A DNA stretch of 64,000 nt from Sphingobium sp. JS3065 (GTDB lineage: Bacteria > Pseudomonadota > Alphaproteobacteria > Sphingomonadales > Sphingomonadaceae): NCBI RefSeq assembly GCF_026427355.1, contig NZ_CP102664.1, forward strand, positions 2,046,001 to 2,110,000, given 5' to 3'. Below are positions 1-8,804 of the stretch, one piece after another (position 1 is the stretch's first letter; the number at the start of each line of letters is the position of its first letter). The position numbers and the translations under genes are program-made. Under the pieces are notes generated by a model that saw only the letters and a program-made list of their open reading frames with translations, was not told the origin of the DNA and did not search any database.

Positions 1-2363
1 ATCCTGGTCATGCCGGACCGATCCGGCAAGGCCGGGACGATGGCGCGGCAGATCTTGGCCGGTCCGGTCAGCAATATGTCCTGCCCTGCCCGGGCATCGG
101 CCAGGAATATTTCGCCGTCATGGCCGGAAACGCCCGACTCGGCCCCCTCGACGATGACGGTCAATCCTTGCTCGACCGGAGCGCCGTCCTTGTCCACCAG
201 CCGCAATGTGACGGGATGGGCCGACGTCCGGGCGAAACGGATCGCGACGGCCTGCCGATAGCCCGGAACGGCAACCTGTTCGGCCGACGTCACGACAGCG
301 TCGATCGGCAGGTCGTCCAGATCGATGGCGATCCGGTTGGCCGCATAGGGTTGCAGGCCCGTGACGACCGCTTGCCTGCCCAGCCCCGCCTTGCGCGCAA
401 CGGGGCGGCTTTCGAAGAAGACCGTCACATCCTGATCCGCGCCGACATCCACCACGGCGAAGGCATAGTCTAGCTGCGGCGTCGCGACGATCTGCCCCCC
501 TGCCCGCACCAGCGCTCCATGGGCCTGAAGGCGCATGCCGCCAGCACCGGCCATGCGCGCCATCGACATATCGACATCCCCCGCCGCCGTGCGCCATGTC
601 GCCCCGGCTTCCCACTGCGACATGTCGCCATCCTGACGCGCGGCCAGGAAGCGATAGCCCCAGCCGCTGTCGGGCGGCGGCGTCTGGCTGACGCTGGCGG
701 CAATGCGACTCCCCTGGGCGAACAGGCCGGCGTTCGACCGGGTGCCGAGGGGCAGGGTGAGCGATCCGAAAAGACTGTTGTTCCGGCTGTCGGAAAAGCG
801 CGTCCGCCGCGCCCCCAATGTGACCCAGGCCGGACCCAGGCTGGCCGCATAGGACAGGGAACCGGTGGCGAAACGATAGCCGCCGTCCCCGTCATTTTCC
901 ACATAGTCGGCATTGATGCTGCCCCGCCTTCCCAGCGTCAGGCTGCCCGCCACGATCAATTCCCGCCGCTTGCCGGGCAACGGGTCTTCAACGCCCACCT
1001 GGACGAAGGCGGCATCCTGCCGCATATAGCTGGCCGTCACGGAATAGCGGGACGTGATCCGCTGAACCTGCGCCCGCCAGAGCAGGCCCGTGCCCCAGCG
1101 GCTTTGGCCCCCCGCCATCGACAGCGTGACCTCCCCCCAGGAGGAGAGAATCGCGCCCAGCCCCAGCCCGGCCATCCGCACATCGCCGCTCGCCTCCGCG
1201 CGCCCGGCGAGCGTCAGCCCGTCGCCCAGCCCATGACGCCAGAATCCGGCCGCGAAGGGCGCGCCATAGGCGAAGCTGCTGCCACCGAAATCCCTGCGCG
1301 GAACGCCCGCCTCCAGCGAGAAATCGTCGATTCCTTCGCGCAGCAGGCGCGGGCTGGTGTAAAAGCTCTGGGTTACGGTGCGCGCCGCGCCGTTCGCGTC
1401 GCGCACCGTCATCGTCACTTCCCCGGCGCCGGTGAAGACCGGCTGATAATCGATGGCGAAATCGCCGGGCTGCACCGCCATGCTCTGACGGCTGCTGACC
1501 GCCGCCAGCTCCACGACCGAAGGCAGGGTGGATGATCCGGAAAGCCGGGGCAGCGGATAGGTGATGTCGTCAGGGGTCAAGGCGAAGTCCGTGCCCAGCC
1601 TGATCCCCGCGAAACGGACCGGTCGGTTCCAGTCGCCGCCCCGCGTCACCGTGTCGCCCAGCGTCAGCCGCAGGCGCCGATCAGGGAAATCGCGGATGAA
1701 ATTGCTGTCCAGCCGGACCGCGCCCGGGCCGTCCATGCCCCTTTGCAGCAAGGCGGTGGTGCCGATCACGCCCCAGTCGCCGGACGCTCCCGCATCCAGA
1801 AGGACGGATGCGGCCCACTTCCCGCTCCACCGCGAGAGAGACAGGTCATAACCCACATATTGGGCGGAAATGGCCTCCATGACAGGAAGGCCATGCCGGG
1901 CCGTGCCGAAATGCGTGGCGGAAAACAGCGAAGGTTCGGCGTCGATCAACAGCGTCGCTCCACCGCCATCCAGCCTTGCCGAAAGGCCGGGCACCCCCTC
2001 CAGCGAAGCATAGTCGGCGCCGTCCACCCGGATGCGCGCCAACCCGTCCGGCAGTCGCAGGCCCCATTGACCCGGCATGTCCCCCCGGACGAACAATTGG
2101 CCCTGGGTCTGCACCACCAGTCCCGTTTCGCTGAGGGAACGGCCGTTGATGACGACCCCGACGGGCATCGCCCATATCCTTGCCGGGACGGACCTGGCGG
2201 GCATCGATGTCGCGACCGCGACCGGAAGATCGGACGCCATGGCGGCACATGATAGCGGGCACAGGGCAATCGCCAGCATGCCCAGGAAAGGGCCGGATCG
2301 CCCCTTGCTTTCCCCGGCCCTACTTTCCCAAGCCCCGCCTTCCCAAGCCATGACGCGCGCCAT
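1..2363 (-). CDS. Csu/FimD-type fimbrial outer-membrane usher (3' end outside window)
   Basis: Outer-membrane usher that receives chaperone-bound pilin subunits and threads them to the surface through a beta-barrel. I translated the open frame by hand; it stays open to base 1, so the C-terminus is missing. About 787 codons are present, close to a full Csu-type usher. Visible features are a hydrophobic leader near residue 29 (MLAIALCPLSCAAMA), many beta-strand-like stretches, and a C-terminal carboxypeptidase-like/plug part (RLVDKDGAPVEQG, TVIVEGAESG). The start at 2363 lies 14 bases past the chaperone stop with GGTGAGGG upstream; ATGs at 2351 and 2279 are alternatives, the last placing the leader at the N-terminus. 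It follows pilin and chaperone genes on the same strand, so it is the third gene of the operon; a tip subunit gene is expected beyond the left edge. Confidence 0.85.
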   Translation of the reverse strand, partial: MARVMAWEGGAWESRAGESKGRSGPFLGMLAIALCPLSCAAMASDLPVAVATSMPARSVPARIWAMPVGVVINGRSLSETGLVVQTQGQLFVRGDMPGQWGLRLPDGLARIRVDGADYASLEGVPGLSARLDGGGATLLIDAEPSLFSATHFGTARHGLPVMEAISAQYVGYDLSLSRWSGKWAASVLLDAGASGDWGVIGTTALLQRGMDGPGAVRLDSNFIRDFPDRRLRLTLGDTVTRGGDWNRPVRFAGIRLGTDFALTPDDITYPLPRLSGSSTLPSVVELAAVSSRQSMAVQPGDFAIDYQPVFTGAGEVTMTVRDANGAARTVTQSFYTSPRLLREGIDDFSLEAGVPRRDFGGSSFAYGAPFAAGFWRHGLGDGLTLAGRAEASGDVRMAGLGLGAILSSWGEVTLSMAGGQSRWGTGLLWRAQVQRITSRYSVTASYMRQDAAFVQVGVEDPLPGKRRELIVAGSLTLGRRGSINADYVENDGDGGYRFATGSLSYAASLGPAWVTLGARRTRFSDSRNNSLFGSLTLPLGTRSNAGLFAQGSRIAASVSQTPPPDSGWGYRFLAARQDGDMSQWEAGATWRTAAGDVDMSMARMAGAGGMRLQAHGALVRAGGQIVATPQLDYAFAVVDVGADQDVTVFFESRPVARKAGLGRQAVVTGLQPYAANRIAIDLDDLPIDAVVTSAEQVAVPGYRQAVAIRFARTSAHPVTLRLVDKDGAPVEQGLTVIVEGAESGVSGHDGEIFLADARAGQDILLTGPAKICRAIVPALPDRSGMTR

Positions 2364-2376
2364 CCGTCGCGCGCCC

Positions 2377-3105
2377 TCACCGCTCGCCGACGGCCCGGGA
2401 CGCCGGGAGCGTTCCCCTGGTTGTTTGCACTTCCACCCTGGCGATGGCAGCTTGCGATGCCAGCGGCAATTCGATGCGGCCACCCGCCAGCAGATAAAAG
2501 CCGCGCTCCAGCTTCACCGCCTTGCCGGAACCGGCGGGATGCAGGATGACCGCCGCGACCTGAACATGCCGGTCGCCCTGATTGGCAAGGGCGATCCGTG
2601 GCTGCCCATCGGCGCCCTTCACCACCGCCCAGTTGAGCATCGGCGCCGCGTTGGCCGGTGCGCGGAAGAGCGGGATGCTGACGCGCAGCAATGTCCGCAA
2701 CATGCCGGGCGCGACCGGGCCGGTGGGCAATTCGTCAATGACCAACCGGTAGCTTTCCTCACGCGCGCCCCCTCCGGCCGGCAGGCTGCACCGGACAAGG
2801 CGCGTTTCCCCGGCCGGGATGCTGACGATGGATGGATTGACCACGAGCCCCGCGTCCGGATCCAACCGGTCATTGCCTTCCCCATCCTTGCGCCAGCCAT
2901 AGCCCCTGATCTGGAGAGTCGTGGAAGCCGCATCGTCATTGGCGATTGTCAGGGCGCAGAATTGTTTTCCGGCAGCCAGTTCGACGCGCACCGGCAGGAC
3001 GCGCAGAGTCGCCGCCTCCGCCCGCATTCCCATCGCGGAAAGCAGCGCGCACAATCCCCCGGCCAGAATCCCGATGGATCTGGCCCCATGCCATTTTTCT
3101 GTCAT
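2377..3105 (-). CDS. Periplasmic pilus assembly chaperone (PapD/CsuC-like)
   Basis: Chaperone of 242 residues that folds and caps pilin subunits in the periplasm by donor-strand complementation before delivery to the usher. The N-terminus is a signal peptide ending near AEA (residues 29-31), followed by LRVLPVRVEL, the first strand of the immunoglobulin-like domain. VVNPSIVSIPAGETRLVR is the conserved central motif of the family, with the Arg that anchors the subunit C-terminus nearby. The start ATG is 11 bases after the pilin stop with GAGG upstream, and the next gene encodes the usher, so the three genes form one operon. The exact chaperone subfamily is inferred from the spore-coat-U type pilin beside it. 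Confidence 0.92.
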   Translation of the reverse strand: MTEKWHGARSIGILAGGLCALLSAMGMRAEAATLRVLPVRVELAAGKQFCALTIANDDAASTTLQIRGYGWRKDGEGNDRLDPDAGLVVNPSIVSIPAGETRLVRCSLPAGGGAREESYRLVIDELPTGPVAPGMLRTLLRVSIPLFRAPANAAPMLNWAVVKGADGQPRIALANQGDRHVQVAAVILHPAGSGKAVKLERGFYLLAGGRIELPLASQAAIARVEVQTTRGTLPASRAVGER

Positions 3106-3117
3106 GACTGGCCTCAG

Positions 3118-3600
3118 TTAATAGCTGACGGTGACGGTGACTGTATCCGTATAGCTGCCCGACACCGCGCTTTGCTGCGCTGGAATTCTGCCATAGACGG
3201 TGAATGACATGGGCGTGATGCCCGACGCCGTCTGCGCAACCGTGTCAGAGCCTGGCGTATTGCCCCAGTTGGCGCTGCGCCCGGCATTAGTGTAGAGCGA
3301 ATAGTCGAGTGGACTGGCGCCATTCAGCATTTGCCGGGTAGTGACGGTCGCCCCACCGGTCGCGCCGGAATTCAATCCGACATTGAAGGACGTTCCCGGC
3401 GTGCATGTCACGCTGATGCTGCTGGTGGCATCGGTTGGAACCGATGATGTCGGATCATAATTGCCGAAGGCCATGTTGGTCGCCGATACCAGGCAAGCGT
3501 TCAAAACCGTCGCCGACACTCCCATGGTCGTCGTCGCATCCGCCGCCCGCGCCGTACCCGGCACCAGGAACAATATGATCAGCGCGCCTATTTTGCGCAT
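3118..3600 (-). CDS. Spore coat U domain pilin (SCPU, CsuA/B-like)
   Basis: Small secreted pilin subunit, 160 residues, of the spore-coat-U family that builds Csu-type archaic chaperone-usher pili used for surface attachment. A signal peptide is visible (MRKIGALIILFLVPGTARA). The mature part has the family pattern: an early Cys in LNACLVSATNMAFGNYDP, SISVTCTPGTSFNVGLNSG in the middle, and an alternating beta-strand end (TDTVTVTVSY) that should serve as subunit core. GGGGAGG precedes the ATG. It is the first gene of the pilin-chaperone-usher operon, so the promoter should lie in 3601-3918. Confidence 0.93.
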   Translation of the reverse strand: MRKIGALIILFLVPGTARAADATTTMGVSATVLNACLVSATNMAFGNYDPTSSVPTDATSSISVTCTPGTSFNVGLNSGATGGATVTTRQMLNGASPLDYSLYTNAGRSANWGNTPGSDTVAQTASGITPMSFTVYGRIPAQQSAVSGSYTDTVTVTVSY

Positions 3601-3918
3601 GACGCCTCCCCAACACGAAGTTGTTACGCCTTAATCTAAATCAGGTTTTGGACCGAAAAGGTTAGGGAAGGGTTAGCGATGCCTTTCCTTCACGCGGCCG
3701 CCCATGGAAATGCGGCGGGGCATAATTCAGGCATGGAAGTAAGTCGGACGAAAAACAGGGAAGCACGCACATCAAACATGCATCCGATCCCGCTGCATCA
3801 AAATGGTTCGGCACGCCACTGGTGACGTCCCGATACAGGTCAGGGGTCGCTTTCTGAAGGCGACCCCTGCTTCGGTTTGACGATGTCCCGGCCGACGCAA
3901 GCAGCGTCAAGCGAACGC
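3601..3918. other. Intergenic region between pilus operon and dipeptidase gene
   Basis: About 318 bases with no gene I can support. It must carry the promoter of the pilus operon (reading left) and the 3' end of the dipeptidase transcript. The part next to the pilin (about 3610-3665) is AT-richer than its surroundings. A strong hairpin lies at 3841-3869. A short open frame over 3662-3910 on the minus strand has no recognisable features and was not called. Confidence 0.6.
3841..3869. terminator. Ten-base-pair hairpin downstream of dipeptidase gene
   Basis: Perfect inverted repeat CAGGGGTCGC / GCGACCCCTG with a nine-base loop, about 50 bases past the dipeptidase stop. There is no clear U-run on the minus strand, so it may be a transcript-end stabilising hairpin rather than a classical intrinsic terminator. 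Confidence 0.45.
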
Positions 3919-5142
3919 CTATGGTCCCTTGGCCGCTTCCGCTGCGGCCAGAACCCTCAGGACATTGCCCGACCAGATCTTCTGGACGTCCGCCTCGCTA
4001 TAGCCCGCTTCCAGCAGGGCAGCGGTGATCCGGGGCAGGCCGACCACATCCTCCAGCCCGACGACGCCGCCGCCACCGTCCCAGTCCAGGCCGATGCCGA
4101 CATGATCCGGCCCCGCCACCTTCAGGGCGTGGAGCATATGCGCCATGAAATCGTCGAAGGTCGCCCGGTCCGTCTCGGGGTAGAGCCGGTCGATCTCCTG
4201 CCGCTTTGCCAGCAATTCCGCCCGCGTCTCCGGCGTCAGCTTGGCATCCTCCCGCAACTGGCCGAAGAGCGCCTTCAACGCTTCCTGCCGCTGCGGATTG
4301 GGTTTGGAGGCGCGCAGATAGGCGCCGAAGGCGTTCATCTGGATCACCCCGCCCTTGGCCGCCAGAGCCTTCAGATGCGCGTCGTCGATGTTGCGAGGAT
4401 GATCATAGACCGCCTTGCAACCCGAATGGGTCAGCAGGACCGGCGTGGTGGATAACGCCAGCAGGTCGTCCAGCACCTGATCGCTGCTGTGCGACGCATC
4501 CGGCACCACGCCCAGCCGGTTCATCTCCTTGAGCAATTCCTTCCCCAACGGGCTGAGGCCGCCAAAGCGCGGCTTCTTCGATGGATCGGTGGAACTGTCG
4601 GCGAACTGATTATGCGCGAAATGCGCGAAGCCAACGACCCGCGCACCCATGTCGTGGAAGGTCTTGAGCAACGAAACATCCTCGCCCAGCGGATAGGCGT
4701 TCTCCATCGACATGAAGACGACCCGCCTGCCCGCAGCCGCGATGGGCGCGGCGTCCTTCGCCTCCAGCGCCAGCGTGAAATTCGCCGGGTCCGCCGCGAC
4801 CATCTGGCGGATCGACACGCCGCGCAGGATCGCGAAATCCCGCGCCTTGCGGAACCCTTCGACGGTCAGCGGCCCCTGCGGCGTATAGATCGCGAAGAAA
4901 CCGCCGTCGAGGCCGCCCTTCTTCATGCGGGGCAGGTCGACTTGGGTATAATCGCTATGGACGCCATGCTCCTCCTCGATCGACCAGCCGGGCAGGTCGA
5001 GCGAAGCGGGCGTGTCGAGATGGCTGTCGAGCGTCAGCAGCCGCTGATGGAGTTGATAGACCTTCTTGGGCACATCCTGCGCATGGGCCCCGAACGGGAG
5101 CAGCGCCATCAGCGCCGCCCCCGCCATCATCCTTTTCATCAT
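3919..5142 (-). CDS. Secreted membrane dipeptidase, peptidase family M19
   Basis: Zinc dipeptidase of the renal dipeptidase family, 407 residues, predicted periplasmic: signal peptide MMKRMMAGAALMALLPFGAHA. Metal-site residues of M19 can be followed: H41-x-D43 (DSHLDTP), E147 (SMENAYPLG), H218 (DASHSSDQV), H239 (LLTHSGCKAV) and D353 (GIGLDWDGGGG). The start was set at 5142 because this ATG overlaps the receptor stop by one base (TGATG) and begins a signal peptide; a longer reading frame reaching 5466 runs into the receptor gene and is rejected. Coupling to the TonB-dependent receptor suggests cleavage of an imported peptide or modified dipeptide; the substrate is unknown. Confidence 0.93.
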   Translation of the reverse strand: MMKRMMAGAALMALLPFGAHAQDVPKKVYQLHQRLLTLDSHLDTPASLDLPGWSIEEEHGVHSDYTQVDLPRMKKGGLDGGFFAIYTPQGPLTVEGFRKARDFAILRGVSIRQMVAADPANFTLALEAKDAAPIAAAGRRVVFMSMENAYPLGEDVSLLKTFHDMGARVVGFAHFAHNQFADSSTDPSKKPRFGGLSPLGKELLKEMNRLGVVPDASHSSDQVLDDLLALSTTPVLLTHSGCKAVYDHPRNIDDAHLKALAAKGGVIQMNAFGAYLRASKPNPQRQEALKALFGQLREDAKLTPETRAELLAKRQEIDRLYPETDRATFDDFMAHMLHALKVAGPDHVGIGLDWDGGGGVVGLEDVVGLPRITAALLEAGYSEADVQKIWSGNVLRVLAAAEAAKGP

Positions 5143-7547
5143 CAAATCTCGCCCGAAATGGTGAACTGGAAAGTGCGGGGAGAAAGCGGCCGGAAGAAGC
5201 CGTCGCCCGATGGCTGGGCAGATATGTAGGAAAGCGTGTCCTTGTCGAAGATATTGTCGATGTTGAGCCGCGCCTTGATTCCCTTGACCGGCCCGAAGCT
5301 GAGGCCGTCCCCAATGTCGACATAGGCGCTGAAGACAGTGTAGCCCGGCACGCTCGACCCCGGCGTATTGACGAAGGTCGACCAGCGCTTGCTGGTATAT
5401 TTGCCGGAGAAGTTGGCGACCAGCCAGCTTGCCGGTTCCACCGTCACGCCACCGCTGACGATCCACTTGGCGCTGTCCGGCAGGAACTTGCCTGCGAGGG
5501 GGATGACGGTCGAGCCGACGATGTTGTCCTTGAACTTCGCGTTGTTGTAGGTGGCGTTCAGGTTGCCGTAAGCGAGGCCGTCCAGGAAGGACGGTTTGTA
5601 GGTGCCGGCGAATTCCACGCCATAGGAACGCACCCGGCCGACATTCTGATAGAAGGTTTCCGTCGACGCGCCACCGCCGGGCACGAAGCTGGTGATCGAC
5701 TGGATGCGATTTTCGAACTTCGTGTAGAAGGCCGCCAACGACGCATAGACTTGCCCCTGGTTGGTCCGGATGCCCAGTTCCATATTCTTCGACCGTTCGG
5801 GCGCGGGCTGCGGTACGAGAGCGGACGTTCCAGGACGCGTCACCGAATAGATATCGTCCATGCCCTTGGGCAGGGCCATATTCTCCGCATAGGAGGCGAA
5901 AACCTGCGTCCGTCCGTCAAATTTGTAGAGCAGGCCCGCCATGGGCAGGAACATGTCCTTGTAATGTGCGGTGTTGGCCTGCGGACCCCAACCCGCGATG
6001 CCCCGCGTGGCTAGGCCCGTTCCGGTGGTGCGGTAATAGTCGTCAAAGTCGCGATAGCCACGCTGGGCATAATCCATCACCAGCCCCTTGAACCCAAGGT
6101 CAAGGATCAGCCGTTCGTCCGCAAGTTTCAGCGTGTCCTTCAGGAACACCTGCAAGATATCGCGCTTCGACCGGTAGTCGCGGCGCAGATAGACCAGTTC
6201 ATTCAGGTTAGGCGCGCTGTCGGGTGCGCCGTCGACCGTATTGTAACGCGCCTGGGTACGGTGATATTTGTCGGTTTCGGCCCAGACTCCTGCTTCCAGA
6301 GCGTTGCTGCCAATTTCCCAATGCAGCTTGCCGGTGATGCCGTAACGATCCCCGCCAACGCCGGACAAGCCATATTGCACGCCCTTGGGCGCGACGACGG
6401 GAAGGCCCGCCTCCGACTGATAAAGATAGCGCAGATAGCTGCCCGGGGTCGCGCCCCGCGTCGTGCTGCCATAGGCGTCGGGCGACACGCCGTAACCGTC
6501 CTTATCCTCATAATAGAGGGTGGATTCCGCCCAAACGCCATCGGCGATGCCTGCGTGGAAGGTCGCGCCATACAGCTTGTCCTTGCGAACGTTGATGGCC
6601 AGATTATACACTGCGGTATAAGCGCTGTTGGAATAATAGATCCCTGGAGCCGTGGGGCCAAAACCCGTCGTCGTATTCGGTACATTTTCGATATAGGCAT
6701 AGTCGCGACCGCACTGGCCCAGCGCATTGCGTGACACGCAATTATATTGCCCACGCGTAATGGTCGGCGAGTCATAGTCGAAGAAGTCGTTCGACACGAA
6801 TTTGAACCGCGCCCAGCTATCGCCGCCCAGATCGGCGTGAATCTGCCCTTCCCAATGTTCACGGTCGACCGATCCGGGGCCGCGCCACAGGTCGCTGTCC
6901 AGCTTCGTGCGGCTGACATAGGCCTTGAACGGTCCGACCTTCCCGGTGCTGACGCGGATAAAGGTGCGCTTCATATCGAAATCGCCGAAGCTCTGCGATA
7001 CGAACAGGCCCATGTCGTCCTGCGGCGCGATACTGTTATATTGCACCACCGGCCCCAGCGTCGAATAGCTGGGCAGGCCCACATCGCCCGCGCCGATGGC
7101 AGCTTCCACCACGCCGAGATTTTCGTTGTCGACATAGCGGAACACCGGGCTGCCACCAAAGGCGTCGCTGCGCCCGGTCGGGATGCCATCGACCACGAAG
7201 CCGATCTGGTCCAGGTTGAAGGCGCGGGTCTGGACGCTGTTGCCGAACTCGTAGAGGCCAAGTGCGCCATCGGTCTGCACGTTGAAGCCGGGCAGTTGCT
7301 CCAGCATCTTCAGGCCCGAAATGCCAGAGGGTGCAGACAGCAATGCTTCGCGCGTGACCGCCACGACATTGCTCACCTTGTCCTCGCCGATGGCCTCCGC
7401 CGATTGGGAGATGCGGCGGCCGGTGACGGTGATCGTGCCGGCATCTTCTTCCGCAACCGGTTCCTGCGCCCAGGCATGGGGCGATACGGTGGCAGCGCAG
7501 CATGACAGCAGCAGGGCGGCACGGCGAACGGACAAGAACTTCTGCAT
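5142..7547 (-). CDS. TonB-dependent outer-membrane receptor
   Basis: Ligand-gated outer-membrane channel of 801 residues energised by TonB-ExbBD. The signal peptide ends near AWA-QEP (about residue 27). A plug domain follows (about 50-170), with VVAVTREALLSAPSGISGLKMLEQLPGFN-type sequence and a VDGIP motif, then a 22-strand-type barrel ending in the usual aromatic C-terminus (RTFQFTISGEI). AAGGGAG precedes the ATG. It is transcribed with the M19 dipeptidase, whose start overlaps its stop. I see no Fur box or riboswitch upstream, so the ligand cannot be named; peptide-like substrates are an inference from the neighbour. Confidence 0.93.
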   Translation of the reverse strand: MQKFLSVRRAALLLSCCAATVSPHAWAQEPVAEEDAGTITVTGRRISQSAEAIGEDKVSNVVAVTREALLSAPSGISGLKMLEQLPGFNVQTDGALGLYEFGNSVQTRAFNLDQIGFVVDGIPTGRSDAFGGSPVFRYVDNENLGVVEAAIGAGDVGLPSYSTLGPVVQYNSIAPQDDMGLFVSQSFGDFDMKRTFIRVSTGKVGPFKAYVSRTKLDSDLWRGPGSVDREHWEGQIHADLGGDSWARFKFVSNDFFDYDSPTITRGQYNCVSRNALGQCGRDYAYIENVPNTTTGFGPTAPGIYYSNSAYTAVYNLAINVRKDKLYGATFHAGIADGVWAESTLYYEDKDGYGVSPDAYGSTTRGATPGSYLRYLYQSEAGLPVVAPKGVQYGLSGVGGDRYGITGKLHWEIGSNALEAGVWAETDKYHRTQARYNTVDGAPDSAPNLNELVYLRRDYRSKRDILQVFLKDTLKLADERLILDLGFKGLVMDYAQRGYRDFDDYYRTTGTGLATRGIAGWGPQANTAHYKDMFLPMAGLLYKFDGRTQVFASYAENMALPKGMDDIYSVTRPGTSALVPQPAPERSKNMELGIRTNQGQVYASLAAFYTKFENRIQSITSFVPGGGASTETFYQNVGRVRSYGVEFAGTYKPSFLDGLAYGNLNATYNNAKFKDNIVGSTVIPLAGKFLPDSAKWIVSGGVTVEPASWLVANFSGKYTSKRWSTFVNTPGSSVPGYTVFSAYVDIGDGLSFGPVKGIKARLNIDNIFDKDTLSYISAQPSGDGFFRPLSPRTFQFTISGEI

Positions 7548-7853
7548 AAATGGCTCCCTTTCGGCCCTTTTCGGGCAGTTATGGGCCGTTCAGGCGTGCG
7601 CCCGTGCATGGCGCGCAGCGCTGCATCTCTCCACATAACAAGCAAGCCGGACGCATCCCTGCCACCAGCCGATTTTCTCGGTTTTCTTGTGAAACGAAAT
7701 GATGGTGGAAATCCGCTACCGGCAAACGAGTAATTCTCAATCCGTAACGAAATTCGCTGGGATGCCGGTCGACCCAAAGCCCACGCTGCAAAAAACGGGC
7801 TACGCCATGATATTCCTATTTCTACATACTTCCATTATCGATACATATGCATC
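7548..7853. other. Divergent promoter region between TonB receptor and chrB
   Basis: About 306 bases separating two divergent transcription units, so both promoters should lie here. The 60 bases before chrB are AT-rich (ATGATATTCCTATTTCTACA, ATTATCGATACATATG), compatible with a promoter. No riboswitch, clear operator or tRNA was recognised. Confidence 0.55.
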
Positions 7854-8804
7854 ATGACCGACACTCCCTTTTGGCTGGCCCTGCTGCACCAGCTTCCCGC
7901 CAAGCCGCCCTATTTGCGGGTCAAGATATGGCGGCGGCTGCAAGGGATCGGCGCGGTCCCGCTCAAGAACGCCGTCCATGTCCTGCCCCATTCGGCGGAG
8001 AGCGCAGCCGCCTTCCGCAACCTCATGGCGGAAATCACCGCCAATGGCGGCGAAGCCACCCTGATCGAGGCGCGTCTGCTGGCCGGTCAATCGGACGGCG
8101 ATGTCCGCGCCCTGTTCGATAGCGCCCGCAACGCCGATTATGAGGAGATCGCGCAGGCCGCCCGCCGCCTCCTGGAAACCGGCCCCGCCAGCGGCCCGGA
8201 CATCGCCCGGCTGCGAAAGCGGATCGAGGATATCGGCAGGCTGGATTTCTTCGGCGCCCATGGACGGCAGGAGGCCGAAGCCGCGCTCGCGGAATTAGAC
8301 CGGCAGCGTTACCTGCATCCGGACGTCAGCCGCGCCGATCCCACGGACGAAACCGAAGCGATCGACCTGACGAACAGGGTCTGGGTGACGCGCAGCGGCG
8401 TCCATGTCGACCGCATCGCCTGCGCCTGGCTGATCCGCCGGTTCATCGATCCCGGCGCCCGCTTCAAATTCGTCGACAGCCGCCATCATGATCCGGCGGC
8501 AGGCGAACTGCGCTTCGACATGGCGGACGCCGAATTCACCCATGAGAGCGACCGTTGCAGCTTTGAGACATTGCTGCTGCGGGCGGGTCTGCTGGACGAC
8601 CCCGCACTGGTCGCGATCGGGGAGATCATCCATGATCTCGACATTGGCGACGGCAAGTTCGCCCGGCCCGAAACGCCCGGCCTGAGCGCCATATTGTCAG
8701 GCGTCTGCGCATCGACCGACGACGACGTCCAGCGCATCGCCATGGCGAGCGACGCGCTCAACCAGTTTCACGCCTTTTTCAGCAACAAAAAGACGGACCG
8801 ATGA
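7854..8804 (+). CDS. chrB: Chromate resistance protein ChrB
   Basis: ChrB family protein, 316 residues, accessory and regulatory partner of the ChrA chromate efflux pump; in other bacteria ChrB represses or senses chromate for the chr operon. The N-terminal third (KPPYLRVKIWRRLQGIGAV) is the ChrB N-terminal domain. The C-terminal part from about residue 180 (VWVTRSGVHVDRIACAWLI, then FVDSRHHDP) is the conserved ChrB domain. The start codon is the second of two nearby ATGs in different frames (7847 and 7854); only 7854 gives this protein. Its stop overlaps the chrA start in an ATGA arrangement, so the two are translationally coupled. Confidence 0.9.
   Translation: MTDTPFWLALLHQLPAKPPYLRVKIWRRLQGIGAVPLKNAVHVLPHSAESAAAFRNLMAEITANGGEATLIEARLLAGQSDGDVRALFDSARNADYEEIAQAARRLLETGPASGPDIARLRKRIEDIGRLDFFGAHGRQEAEAALAELDRQRYLHPDVSRADPTDETEAIDLTNRVWVTRSGVHVDRIACAWLIRRFIDPGARFKFVDSRHHDPAAGELRFDMADAEFTHESDRCSFETLLLRAGLLDDPALVAIGEIIHDLDIGDGKFARPETPGLSAILSGVCASTDDDVQRIAMASDALNQFHAFFSNKKTDR

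Noticed and set aside
3662..3910. Minus-strand open frame of 82 codons between pilin and dipeptidase
   Set aside because: No ribosome site, no domain, and a mixed composition unlike a small protein; it also contains the hairpin at 3841.
5143..5466. N-terminal extension of the dipeptidase into the receptor gene
   Set aside because: Would overlap 108 codons of the receptor and bury the signal peptide; the ATG at 5142 gives a normal leader.
7548..7853. Possible riboswitch before the TonB receptor
   Set aside because: I looked for a cobalamin box and similar conserved segments in the 306-base leader and found none.
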